NCBI RefSeq assembly: GCF_020520425.1
Contig: NC_079489.1
Span: 17,446,001-17,510,000 of the forward strand
Source of the DNA: Spinacia oleracea
Lineage: Eukaryota; Streptophyta; Magnoliopsida; Caryophyllales; Amaranthaceae
DNA: 64,000 nt
Direction: 5' to 3'
Shown piece by piece: positions 49,281 to 61,026 of the stretch (position 1 is its first letter; each line of letters begins with the position of its first letter). Made by a program: the position numbers and the translations under genes. Under the pieces are notes generated by a model. It ran no database searches and was not told the origin of the DNA. It saw nothing but the letters and a program-made list of their open reading frames with translations.

Positions 49281-49393
49281 ATTGTTAGGAACAAAAGCGA
49301 GTTCAGGGCACAGCAGTATTGCAATAGCACTTTTTGCAAAATTAGAGAGTAGCTTCTCAAGTGTGTTTTACAGAGAAGAAACATTAGTATTAG

Positions 49394-52300
49394 TCAGTGC
49401 CTCCATTTCTTTGAATGTCCATTTTCCATGTATGGTTCCAGAAACCCTATAAACTGATTGCAAACAAGCTAATCAGTGTCAAAAACAGACTTATTATCGC
49501 AAAGATTATTACTTAAATGAAACACAACTTTCAGCGAATTCATTAAGCAAACAAACTTATCTAGAAAAAAGAGTAACCATAAACTCAAGGATCAACCTTG
49601 AACTGCGAGAATAAAATTTAAGCCTGTGAAAACTGAGGAACTTGCACAAATCAGGCTCTACCATTTCTGACTCTCAATCTCTTTAAGGCTCCGTTTGGTA
49701 AGGCGTAAAACGTTTTCAGGCTCCGTTTGGTAGGGCGTAAAACGTTTTCATGGAAAATGATTTTCCCCTTTTTAATCATTTTACGTTGTTTGGTTGGGTA
49801 AGGGATGTAAAACAATTTTCCATTACTCTCTCAAAGATGGAAAACTCTTTTCCATTTGAAAGGGAGGGAAACCACTTTTCCTTCTTTCCTCCTTACCTCC
49901 CTCTCCTTTCTTCCCCTCAATCTTCACCATCTTCTCCCATTTTCCTTTAAGTTGCCAAACAAAGGAAAACTAGTTTGGAATTGTGTTTTCCCTTGAAAAC
50001 TATTTTCCATGGAAAATCATTTTACAATGAAAACGTTTTACGCCTCATTTTACAATGAAAACGTTTTACGCCTTACCAAACGGAGCCTAAAACTTTGGTG
50101 ACAAAACGATTTTTTCTAACCCTAGAATAAGATGATTGATTACCTATGCTTAAACATTGTCTGAATTCAAATTCAATGCCCTACAAATGGTTTAACAACT
50201 ATAAAGCATTTTGACTTGAGACAATCAGCAACTCAGAAAAACCACACACATCATATAGATTTTGTATAAGTAATGTCACAACATTTTATATTATATGTAT
50301 GTTTTAGCTTTGTATAAAGAATAATTCTTTAAAGAAATATTAATTACGATCAAAAGAAACCTAGTTTTATGTTCACCTAGTTTCTGGCTCTTATTACTTG
50401 TTCTGATCTAAATGAAGCGCCAATTTTTCAAATCACACAATTAACTTCGACAGAACATTCACCCAACTAACCCGCTATAACAACTACAGTAACAAGGTTC
50501 GAAAAAAGTTCAAATATACACAATCTTTCACAAGTATATTGCGGAGAATCCTGACAATTCATATACGATCTGAGTATTAAATTTCCGTTTTTTTAGTTAA
50601 TATTGCTAAATATGTGAATATTCTTAACATATTAGCAGTAGCTAGTTTCATAGTTCAGCAATTCCTGTATGTTAATATCCTATATAAATAAAATTCTTAC
50701 TATCACGGCCCAATGCATAGATTTAGTTTCTTCTGGCAAGATTTTAATCAATTACGACAGAAGCCCAGAAATTATACTTGGTATTAATTTCATTACTGTA
50801 AATTATTTTTACATAAGTATATTATTATATACCTAAATTATGGAAGTAGTTATTAACTAACAGAGTATATTACCTAAATTATACTTGGTATTAAAAACTA
50901 ATATAGTTAATATTACATAAAGAACATTTTTATTATTACAATTTCTGTACGAAATTTCTCATTTTAATCAACATTGCTTATTATGTGAAAGTTCCTTACA
51001 TATTAGCGGTAGATTTGATTCATTAATATCCTATAATTATGTACAAAATCTTTGTTATTTACATGCATAGTTTTATTCACTCCTCTTGGGATGTATATAT
51101 GTATATATTAATTAGTTCACTATTCAATACTTTTCAAGCTTGTCTTAATCATATTCTCTATCAAAAAAAACTTTTCTGTGCTGATATTTATATATAATGG
51201 AAAGCTCTGGTTCTAATTCTTTTGGCTCTACGCAGAACAACAAAAAGGTTGTGTTAACAACGGTAACATATGGGCAATGCAATTATCATTCATGTTTATG
51301 TCCAAAGTTTCACTCAAGCGGCGATCAGAATTTTGGGACAATAATGAAATGTCGTAACTGCGGTCATAATCGGAGCAATCATCATCAAATTATCGGGTAC
51401 GAGTATGCTAGTGATACTTCAGCAACATGGTGATCTTAGTCTACTCTTTAAGACTTTAAAGCTTATTTTTTAGAGATATAATAAAACTCAGAAAAGTATT
51501 ATTGTAGTTGAAGGGTCTTTTGTTTCTTTTATAGATGGAGTTTTATTTTTTATGATTAATGCATCTTCGTACTTTTATTTGATTATTAAATTTGATATAT
51601 CATTGTTCCTTCTTTATTACAGAGTACTTCGTCTTAAACTAATAGAAATATTCATGGTTGTTTCATAGTGGTTTAAGGGTGATACATATCTATCATCGTT
51701 CCTTCTTAATTACAAGTCTGGCGTGAAATCTCTAACTAACATAGCTCTTAACCACTAGAAAGAACTCAAGCCGAACTTACAGCGGACTTCCATCCACAAA
51801 GAAACACTTACAGAGTTACAGCTGACAATGCAACTTGTAAATTCCAGCCAAATGTATTATGTGTATGTTTATTTCTTCTGTATGATATGTTTGGAAAACC
51901 AAAAATGAGTTCATATTGGATAAATGGACTACTGTAGTACTGTACCATCAACACATACATATATTAGAACATGTTCACCTCACATTCCTGATGAATCTGA
52001 CACTACTGAGAAGCTTGGATAGCATAGATCACTGTCCATCAGGACATAATGGAAGACAATCAATTTCATTATTATGGTTTACTTTCAACTATCTTTAGTG
52101 GAATAACAAAAAAAATAATGTGTAATTACTTGCTTTTTTGAAAGATTTGAAATAAAAAAAACCTAACTGTGACCAAATAGGGAAATAGAATTTGAAACAC
52201 ATACTTTCTTAATTCAAGCCATACTTTTGCATGAAAGCATTACCTTGGTACCATCAACCGACCACCGAGCACCATAACCTTGAGGAATTCGTATTTCAAA

Positions 52301-53817
52301 AACAGCACCATGTGGTTGGACATTATGCACATTCAACCATCGACATTGATCTATGATGCGGGTTATGACTTCTATGGCAAGCTGGTTTTTAGTTGAATCT
52401 GACACAAAGAATCAAAGAAGAAACAAAATCATGGACTGTTTGTTTGTGACTGTTTCAGCAAGAGAACATGGGGAAAAGAATTTTCAGGTATACAAAACTC
52501 TTTATGACAAAATCAGAGAATCAAATACACAGGTTATGCATAAAAACCAATTGGAAGTTTCCACATCCAATCTTAATCCTGAATCAAGCTTCTCTGTAAC
52601 TCTATAAGATGTTATAAACCCTTTCAGCTGTCTTATTTTCTTTAGCATTTTATGCAATTTTCCACCGATTTATTCATATGAACATCTACTTCCTACAGCT
52701 AGTAAAAAAACATCATTAGATTCAGTTTTGATTTATATAGCAACGATCCATCAACTTGAGAATATTTTTAGGCATAACATGAATGCTGAAACCAATAGTT
52801 TTTCTAATGTAGACTTTGAATGAGACAAATACACGGAGACAGACACAGCCAACAGCAACACATTCTAAAAACACAGGAGAGTACGTAGCTAGGAAAAACA
52901 AAAATGATATAAAAGGTCATAGAAGTGTGTTTCAAGAAAACAAATGCATTCAGCAATTTCCATATCGATTGTCAAAGTGAATCAATTATTTATTTATTTA
53001 AACTGATACCATGTCAGCACTTAGCACAGTTTTGTGTTCATAATACAGTCTTTCTCCCTAATATGTGCCTCTGTCCCAAAGATAGGACAGCACCCTTCTT
53101 TCCTAAGTTATAAGGTCATCTTGTGGAGTTCCTTCAACATAGTTTTCACTGGTATACTCTACTTGTTGCCTTCGGTAACTTTGGAATAAAGTCAGTTCAC
53201 TTGGAGGATTACTTATTGCTGAACGGCCAATGTAAAACCTTGAAGATATCCAAAGTGCTTGAAGCTTATGCTATATTGATATAATCATAACCCACATTTA
53301 CAGGAGTTTCAAATTAGACTCTATTTTGTGTTATCAAGTTGAAAAATCTCAAAAGCACGACCTTTATGTAATCAAAAGGAAGACAAAGGAGAATGCAAAA
53401 TGTACTCACCACTTCCTTCCACTTTACCCCAATAGTTGCTGCTGCATCTATTGACATGCTTTGTTAATGCCCTGGCACCTTCAGTCAAGGTACAACCTTT
53501 AATCTCGAGTCAACAAAGAAATCAATTAATGTGCAGCAATGATCAGAATTCATAGCCAGAGTTAAGAGTTTTGAAGCTTAAAGCACAGCCACATTCTCAG
53601 TCTTTATAGACATGTAATCAAGATTCAAGACGCCCTTTTTATTAACATCGTCGAAGACCCTAGTTTATCTAACAGATTTTATATTCTTACATAGAAGATA
53701 ACAGTTAAATTTGAAACAATTTCTACCATAGAAAACCAATCCAATGGCTTAATTTGATGATTTGATATATGAAAGTAAGGAATAAACTTCTTTTACGTCA
53801 ATTTTTTTCTTTGGGGT

Positions 53818-53848
<31 letters not shown>

Positions 53849-56800
53849 AGACCAGGAAACTTTTTATCTATTAACAAAGCCTACATAAAAAACTTAAGCC
53901 CTTTAGCTCTTCTTTTGCAATTGACATCATCACATCAGTATCATCTAAAATTCCATTTTCCTAAACAAGTCACTGACCATGCTAATATGAAAATTGACCA
54001 CAAGCTGAAACCTAAATAAGACTACATGAAATTGGGTAAAGACAACTAGACAGGAAGGAAAGCGTGATAATTTTCCATACATTTGATTTATGTGGCAACG
54101 CAAAAGATGAGTAGAGAGTTGATATTGGAGGTGGAAGCGCCTCGGGAATTGTCCCAACAGTATGCTTAAGCCCTAGAAGACTCTGGATGCCCCTATAGCC
54201 AAGGCCCTGATCAGAAATAAAATAAAAACATTAGGGCAACAGTTCAATTTCTTAAAAAAGCTCCCACATAATAATATTTCTCTAAAAATTATGCTGCAAC
54301 ATAGTACATACTACATTGTATCAATATGCATTGCTGATTTGCTGACAATAATCAAGCTATGAAAAACGCTATGGACACAAGATGACAGAAACTAAAGACA
54401 CTCATAATTTCATTTCAAGAACCAATTTTGCGTCCTTAAAGTCAACACCCCATGATATCATACAGTTGTTCTGTAGTAATTTTTTAAGAAATAATCTGCC
54501 AAATCCATGAAAATAAACATATAAGAGCATTCAGCGACCATTTTAGAGGATATTTCCGATAAAAAATCCCTTCCCGTTACTTACTTCCCTCATAAACCTT
54601 TCTCCAACATATCCACAAAGTACTTCCCAATTACAAACGCAATTTATAGAAAATTAAGGAGTTTTCATAAAGATGTTCATACATTGTAAAGCCTTGTCAA
54701 CAGTTGCATGTCCTACACATCGCTCACAGAAGAGTAACAGTCTATCTCATCTCTAGTGCATCTCATCAAACAGAAACACGCAGTTCAATTTTTACCAAAT
54801 TAAAGGTATGAAAACATAATAACATCTGAGTATTGTTTTAGGCTAACAACAGAATCTCATAAGCACGTGCAATCCGGAACATAATTCACTTCATATTGTT
54901 CATAACACTAAAGCTATCCTGAGATAACTTCGTTCTCTTAAAATAGACAATTGCAAAAACACTTCTGAAATACTAACGTGTTATTATATTGCACATTACA
55001 TCTTTTTAAGAAGATTTTTTCTTCAATCATAATTTTTGGGAGAAGGGAACTTTGCATGGTCTTCATGATGAGGTTTTCCTTAGGTATGAAAAGATAATAG
55101 GATAAATGAGGCTGAAAAAGGAAGGAAATGAACTTGCCGAAAGAATATCAGATAAGACAATGTGTGGCTGAGTAGCTGGTCTGCCAACACATATTGCAAG
55201 GACGCCATTTGACTGCTCCTTTTCCTTGGTGTAGAATTTCCTGTAGATTTGCTCACCTGAGAACAGAATGGCTAACTATTAGTACGTAACCACAGCATAT
55301 ATGAAAAAGGCATCAAATTGCTAAGTGTTTATCATTTCAAATAGTTCCACAACAATCTCAAGTCTGCCAAAGGCTAAATTTAAAACTAGATAAAGATCCT
55401 CTGACTTAACTCTACAGCTTTAGCACTCCTCCCGGTCTAATTATGCTTCCTTCCCTGGACATAATATATCATGCTAGACAAATTCCCTACAACATAGCAT
55501 TACTATGCTCTAAAATCACAAGCATATGGCAAGAACATGGATGACAGAATATCATATAGCAGGAGTCCTCAAACGAATTTAGGGAAGGTAAATAAAATAG
55601 ACATACCCATCATGCTAGATTTTCTCATCACATTTTTTCCAGACATAAATTGCCACGATCATCCTAAATAAAATAAAACTATCCCTTAAATGCAACCAGA
55701 TATGCAACTTAGGTTCTTATGATCTTATCCATAGTTGGTGGAAGCTACTTGGTTCATGCATCAAGACACTCTAAAGGTAGGGATTGGAATAAATATTTCA
55801 CAAGAAGTAGCAAATAATACGGAGGACTGCAATGCAGCTTGCACTTTCAAATTTTGACATCTAAGTTTCATGATCATCAATTGGAAGAAACGGTAAAAGG
55901 AGTTATTTTCAGAGTTTCAGAACCTAGATCTCCTACTCACTTCAGCAGTGGAGTTCATCTTCTACATGGTTTACCTTCACGCCTTAAGGTCAGCCTTTTG
56001 TGTTCTCCTTTATATAAAACTATAAACTACAAAATTATCCAACTTCTCACATAAGCAATTCATGTTATAGGCTTAATGGGGAGTTTTCACAGTAAGAAAC
56101 ACTTCCCATCTTAGTCAAAGGCAAGCTGTAAATATGTAATACAACACTTTTTGAGAAAAGACTACAAGTAGCCACTTCTGTCCTGCTTTCCTTTCATAGA
56201 AATTACTTCAACAAAGGAATAGGATGCCTTACTGACAAATTGGATTCAACAATTCTGAGGAAACATCTCCTTGAACCGTAGAAGCAAAATATGAAAAATT
56301 AGGCCTCAATTAAGAACCTATGTTTATCTCAGACTCAGAGCAAAGTCTTCCACCAGATCACATGTTACATATTATTCATATTCTACAGAGTAGGGATATG
56401 ATAGCAAGATAGAGGTATTAAAATGGTCTTCAATATCAACATCAAGGACCGCTTTTAATATGAACAAGAAAGTTCATAAGCTATATTATAAAATGTACTA
56501 CTGCTAGTGTACGGAGTGCCAGAGGCAATAAAAAAGGAGTTGGGGACAAGGACAGAAATATCAGTGCCTAATATTATCTACGACTCAAACTCTGTTATTA
56601 AGCCAATACAAAATTTTAAATTTGGAGATATTTAGGAAAATACACTGGTGGTCTATCAGGTAATTCAGTTCCCCATTTCTGCTGAATTTCATTTTGAGTA
56701 AAGGAAACCCTTCAAAAAAGCTCCCTGCTCACACCCTAAAGAGATTTTAATATAACACTTATCCAGTTAATAGTTATTAGCCACCAGTGTTGAGTTGTCA

Positions 56801-58572
56801 GAGAAGAATTTTTTTTTTTTAATTAACATACAAGATACACCAAAATATTGCAGTAAAACTGTAAAAATAATGTGACAAGCGAGCTTTTTTTCTCTATGTC
56901 TATGTCAAACCCAGTTACTCTTTGCAATTAATAGACAACGGTAGCCAGGCAAGTCAAGTTCTCACAACGTATCCTAAATATACCCCCCACATTCAAGCTG
57001 CTGGCAATCAGATAAGAAAAAACTAAGCAATAATAATTTGCTGTCAAAATATTGCACACCAACATCCGAAAATTCACAGCAGTTGTTTCACTTAGATATG
57101 GAAAGTTCAATTATTTATCCTTGCATTGGTTCACATTCTTTGTCCTGCTATGCCTAGTTGCCTATACATTAGGAATAATTTTATAGTAGCAGAATGAGTA
57201 ACATTTCATTCAGTACAAAAAAAAACCTTACCTTCTTCGATGGTCGGTACACCTGGAAGTACGGTCTCCAAAGTTTCTGCTTCCAACATCTCCACAAACG
57301 AAGAATAGTAACGAACATCCTGGAAGTACTCATATGTCAGGGCTAAATATACAGTTTGGCCACACACTTAAAGACGTCACAAGCACATCAATACCTGAAC
57401 CTCAAGCATCAAGCACTTGTTGAAGAAAATCAAATCTCCTGATTGAATTCTGAATAGACAAGAACCAAAACAAAACCATATATTAAACACCCGAATACTT
57501 GAAAACTGTACTAAAATGATGAACATGTGAAGTGAAATTAGATATCAGTTTCAGTTTATGGTCAACCTCCGTAACCAACTAAAGCTCCCTAGGTTTTTGT
57601 GTTGGCTCATAGTTCAATCATTCTAATAAAAGAACAAAGACAGCTTAATATAGAACTTTTTGGTGCATTCGGGACATACATTCATAATTTCATACAATTG
57701 AAAGATACAAGGGCAAGGCTGTATACCGATTATAGTTACCAACTGCACACCTTCCTTCAACTGTTTTCATGCCATCTGTATCAAAACCAAATTCAACATA
57801 ACTACAATTACTAGAACCTAATTAAGAATGTGGGTTTATACATATATTGATAAGATAACGAATTGTAGGCAACGACAATATGTATTTCTAGAGGATTCAA
57901 TCACACCTTTCAATTGCGAAAAATACGGTTCCTGAACATGAAGCTCAAATTTGATGCTCTTCAACATCTACAGAAAAAAGTGACTTTTCCATTAAGAAAA
58001 AAATTACAGTTCCTAATTCATATACTCTTTCCATTTTCCAATAAACATCAATCAAAATTACTTCAATAAAACAACTTACATAAACTAATTCAGACCCCTT
58101 TTGTGAAACTAATTCATTCCATTTATATTTAATTTCTTTCAGAGATTCATCCTCGCATAATAATTCTGGGACATTTTCACTTGTTGAAAAGAATGAACCT
58201 GAAATTATCCATTGTTGTAAAGCAGAAGCAAATCTCTTGTATAAAGGATATGGTGGCACCCCTTCAGATATATCTGCACCAGAAAAACTCCCAGTTAATT
58301 TATTAGGTTCACAAAAGTCGATAATGATTAGTGACCTACGAAAGAAAGACTGGAATGAATTTACCATTGGAAGTTGGAGAGGTTATATTATGATGATGAT
58401 GATCATCGTGTTTGAGAAGTCCGGAACAGAAATCGGCAGATAAGGCAAGGTTGAAGTCAAGGGTGCCATTGATGGAAGATTGAAGGACGAAATTGAGAAG
58501 ATCTTCGAGGCAATCGTTGAGTTGAACGGCGGAAACTCCTGGAGAACTTGCTTTCACTTCATTTCTGTCCAT
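49394..58572 (-). CDS. ASCH-domain protein, 11 coding exons, 402 aa
   Basis: Exons on the minus strand: 58572-58365, 58273-58080, 57967-57907, 57775-57727, 57449-57395, 57319-57232, 55256-55138, 54206-54081, 53503-53410, 52398-52244, 49453-49394. They total 1209 nt with every junction in phase. The protein starts MDRNEVKASSPGVSAVQLND; PPYPLYKRFASALQQW follows. Then come FELHVQEPYFSQLK, TVEGRCAVGNYNRIQSGDLI and FFNKCLMLEVQDVRYYSSF, the ASCH fold (a PUA-like RNA-binding domain, about 135-215), then GVPTIEEGEQIYRKFYTKEK, LLGLKHTVGTIPEALPPP and a C-terminus FIGFLEPYMENGHSKKWRH. It matches plant RNA-binding ASCH-domain proteins (Arabidopsis At3g03320 type, from memory); the function is little known. 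The intron after 55138 uses a GC donor (GCAAGT). The last intron (2790 bp) holds a Tourist MITE and an antisense ORF. Exon ends were inferred by eye; no cDNA was used. Confidence 0.92.
49687..50087. mobile_element. Tourist-like (PIF/Harbinger) MITE with doubled ends, in an intron
   Basis: TAA-flanked; starts GGCTCCGTTTGGTAAGGCGT and ends ACGCCTTACCAAACGGAGCC. At the left end the 32-bp terminal stretch (to CGTTTTCA) is repeated at once with one change. At the right, CATTTTACAATGAAAACGTTTTACGCC is doubled as well. It lies in the last intron of the ASCH gene. Confidence 0.88.
50583..51086. repeat. Diverged direct duplication upstream of the nested ORF
   Basis: 50583-50741 and 50942-51086 share, in order, TTTAGTTAATATTGCT/TTTAATCAACATTGCT, ACATATTAGC(A/G)GTAG, TTAATATCCTATA, GCATAGATTTAG/GCATAGTTTTAT and CTTCTGG/CTCTTGG. 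The second copy ends about 110 bp before the ATG at 51197, so it may be duplicated promoter sequence. Confidence 0.65.
51197..51433 (+). CDS. Small Cys/His-rich protein, antisense within an intron (candidate gene)
   Basis: A 78-residue frame starting MESSGSNSFGSTQNNKK. The core has C28, H31, C33, C35, H39, C52, C55, H57, H62 and H63, a C-x4-C-x-C-x3-H plus C-x2-C-x-H arrangement that could bind one or two zinc ions. I do not recognise the family. Support for a real gene: an upstream TATA-like stretch (51091-51107) at a plausible distance, the ATG soon after a pyrimidine-rich leader, an AATAAA at 51480-51485 soon after the stop, and balanced codon use compared with the surrounding AT-rich intron. 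It lies on the opposite strand inside the last intron of the ASCH gene. No signal peptide or membrane segment. It could still be a chance ORF. Confidence 0.55.
   Translation: MESSGSNSFGSTQNNKKVVLTTVTYGQCNYHSCLCPKFHSSGDQNFGTIMKCRNCGHNRSNHHQIIGYEYASDTSATW
53818..53847 (+). repeat. Run of 30 G in an intron
   Basis: Thirty consecutive G, preceded by GGGGT, within the intron 53504-54080 of the ASCH gene (C run on the coding strand). Potential quadruplex-forming tract; the length may be inexact in the assembly. Confidence 0.95.
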
Positions 58573-60730
58573 CTTTCTCTATATCTGGATGCTGGACTCT
58601 ACCTGTGTTTTGATTTTGGTCACTTCACCATTTTATCAAACATATTTAAAATTGAGTTATGTGAATAATTAAAAGTTAAAATGTTACTATTTAAAATTGA
58701 ATATGTGAATAATGTAAAAGTTAAAATATTATATTTAAAATAAATTAAGAAAGTACTGTCAAAATCTATATAATACTTTGTGCTGAAGACCCGTTTTGTA
58801 AGGGTTGTATGAAATAATTAACAAATACTTAAAACAAGGATAAAATTGATAATAATAATCTCAATTATGAAAATTCTTCTACAGGTATCCTTCCTTCAAT
58901 TAATGGAGGACGAACCAACTTCGACGACCTTCCTGAAGAGAAAGAGTTGTTGATTGAGTGGTGGTTTGCCATAGTGGGAGACTACTTAAAGAGTTGAAGA
59001 CAAACAAATAGAGAGGTAATGTAGAATTCACGCAACTTTCACATGTCATAGATTTACCTTTAATAGCAGGTCAATTTAATTTTAGTTCAAAGAACATTCC
59101 ATGCATAGCGAACCCAAGATACTCGTATCTATTCTAAATTAAGTGGACCGCTAAACTCTGCCGCATAAATACTTAACCTGCACTATAAATTACCTAACCA
59201 CCCTCTTTAAATTTACCCATTCCTCTTTTTACCTTTTCCCTTACTTTGGAGGCCACCACTCCGGCGGACACAACTCAGGAATAAAAATTCGACGGCCACC
59301 ACTCCAACGAGGGACAATTTTCCAGCGGCGCCAACTTTCGGTAACTTTTTTTCCTGTAGAACTATCATAAAGTTCGGCGTTTTAAGCTTATAAAGCATAC
59401 ATATGCAAATTTACTACTTTAACTAAAATTTTAAGTTAAATTGATATCATTGCTTAAAATTACTCTGTGCTTTCTATTTGTGGCAGTAATTGTAGGACAT
59501 GTAGCCATGTTGCGTATGCTGCTTCACTATTTTGATTCTATGCTTTCTGAAATGGAGGAGAGGTTTAAGGTATTTGATCCAGTTATTTGCTGCGCTTAGT
59601 ATCTTTAATTTGATTATCATGATTGTTTGTACATTACAACAAATATGTACTCTTAGACGATCGATGGTATATTGCTCATAATTTTACTCACGGACGCAAA
59701 TTTGTAAGCATCATAATATGTCTCGATCGTATAAACATAGTTGCATTTCATGTTGATTGAATATAGAATTGAGTTGTGTTGAGCTTTTTGCTATTTTTTT
59801 TTTGTTTATATTCTTGATTTTTATGTTATGTTATGTTGGTTTGGATGAATAAATAACTACTCCGTGTTAAATTATCTTACCGTATATGTAGATTGTTCAA
59901 TGTGGTCAATGTGTATTGTTTGTTTTGTAGATTTTCTTGCCAGTTGGCCTCTTCAATTCCATGCATATGCATGGAAATTGTACCTTGCTTACATGATATG
60001 GTGATCTACTACATGCTAAAGCACAATGTGGAGTAGTTTACATCATATGGATTGGATTACTTGCAGTTTATTGAGATATCGCGACTGAGGATTGAAAGTA
60101 GACAACTATTTTATCCAGAAAAAAGGTGGAAATGAATTTTCTTCTAATATTTACACACAATATGAATTATGTATTATTTGTACTCCAAAATTTTTATTAT
60201 TTGTTTATCTAAGGAGTCTTACTATATCGTTCGAACAAAAATACATAAATGGTACCTTGAGCTCCTATCTTTTGTGCTTCTCAAGATTTCAAGGTCTTGC
60301 AAATTCTAATGTATTTTACCCCATAAAAAAGGTGTATCGCTATTCGACGTTCTCGTACGCTAATAACGCCCGCGTATTTTACTTGAAAGGACATTTGTCC
60401 CCTTATAAACTTTCACCCTCCCTCCTTCTCCGATTTGTGAAAACATTTTCCGGGAAATAAAATCCGGCAGCCCCCGTTTAAATTTGTATTTGCATTTTAT
60501 TAATTTAATTATGTAATTGTTAAAAAATTATGACATTTTATAATTCGTTTTAAAAAATCATTTTAAAAATCTGTTTAAAAATATTTTAAAAAATCAGGTA
60601 ATTTTTTTAAAAAATAATCTGTTAAAAAAATCTTGGAAATAATAATTATGTAAATATAAAATTAGAAATGAAATGTTTAAAATAATTTTTTAAAATGTAA
60701 ATATAAAATGTAAACTTAATATTAGAAATA
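58573..60730. other. Upstream region of the ASCH gene and unresolved sequence
   Basis: Contains the ASCH promoter. An exon-like stretch at about 59510-59570 reads MLRMLLHYFDSMLSEMEERF and then K before GGTATTTG, a possible splice donor, but has no recognised family. A 122-residue frame at 60092-60460 is not supported by composition or motifs. The region 59230-59340 is GC-richer with repeated GGCCACCACTCC phrases. Confidence 0.35.
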
Positions 60731-60784
60731 AAATGTTTAATTTTTTTTTTAAACACGGACTGTCGCTCAAAACTGGCGGATGGG

Positions 60785-60891
60785 CCATGGTTGTGCCGCC
60801 CTGGAAAAGCGGCGGCGGCCATGGTTCAACCACCCAAGATCTGTGGATGAACCATGGTCGCCTCCGCTTTTCTTGGGCGGCACAACCACGG
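60785..60891. repeat. Long GC-rich palindrome, copy 1
   Basis: 44-bp arms (60785-60828, CCATGGTTGTGCCGCCCTGG...; 60848-60891, the inverted partner ending GGCGGCACAACCACGG) around a 19-base loop. It would fold into a strong hairpin. Open frames on either strand here are by-products. Confidence 0.88.
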
Positions 60892-61026
60892 TCCCGAACG
60901 CCATTTCTGGGCAACAGCGTCAAGTTCAAAAAACAAAAAAAAATATATTAAACCCTTACCACTCTAAGTCGCGGCGGAGGTAGGGACGGCGGCGCAGGGA
61001 CTCTGTGGCGGAATTGGCGGACGTTA

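Noticed and set aside
60092-60460. 122-residue open frame
   Set aside because: No domain, AT-biased codons, and no conserved features; length alone is not enough.
60690-60983. Several frames rich in Trp/Pro/Arg
   Set aside because: All are readings of the GC-rich palindrome.
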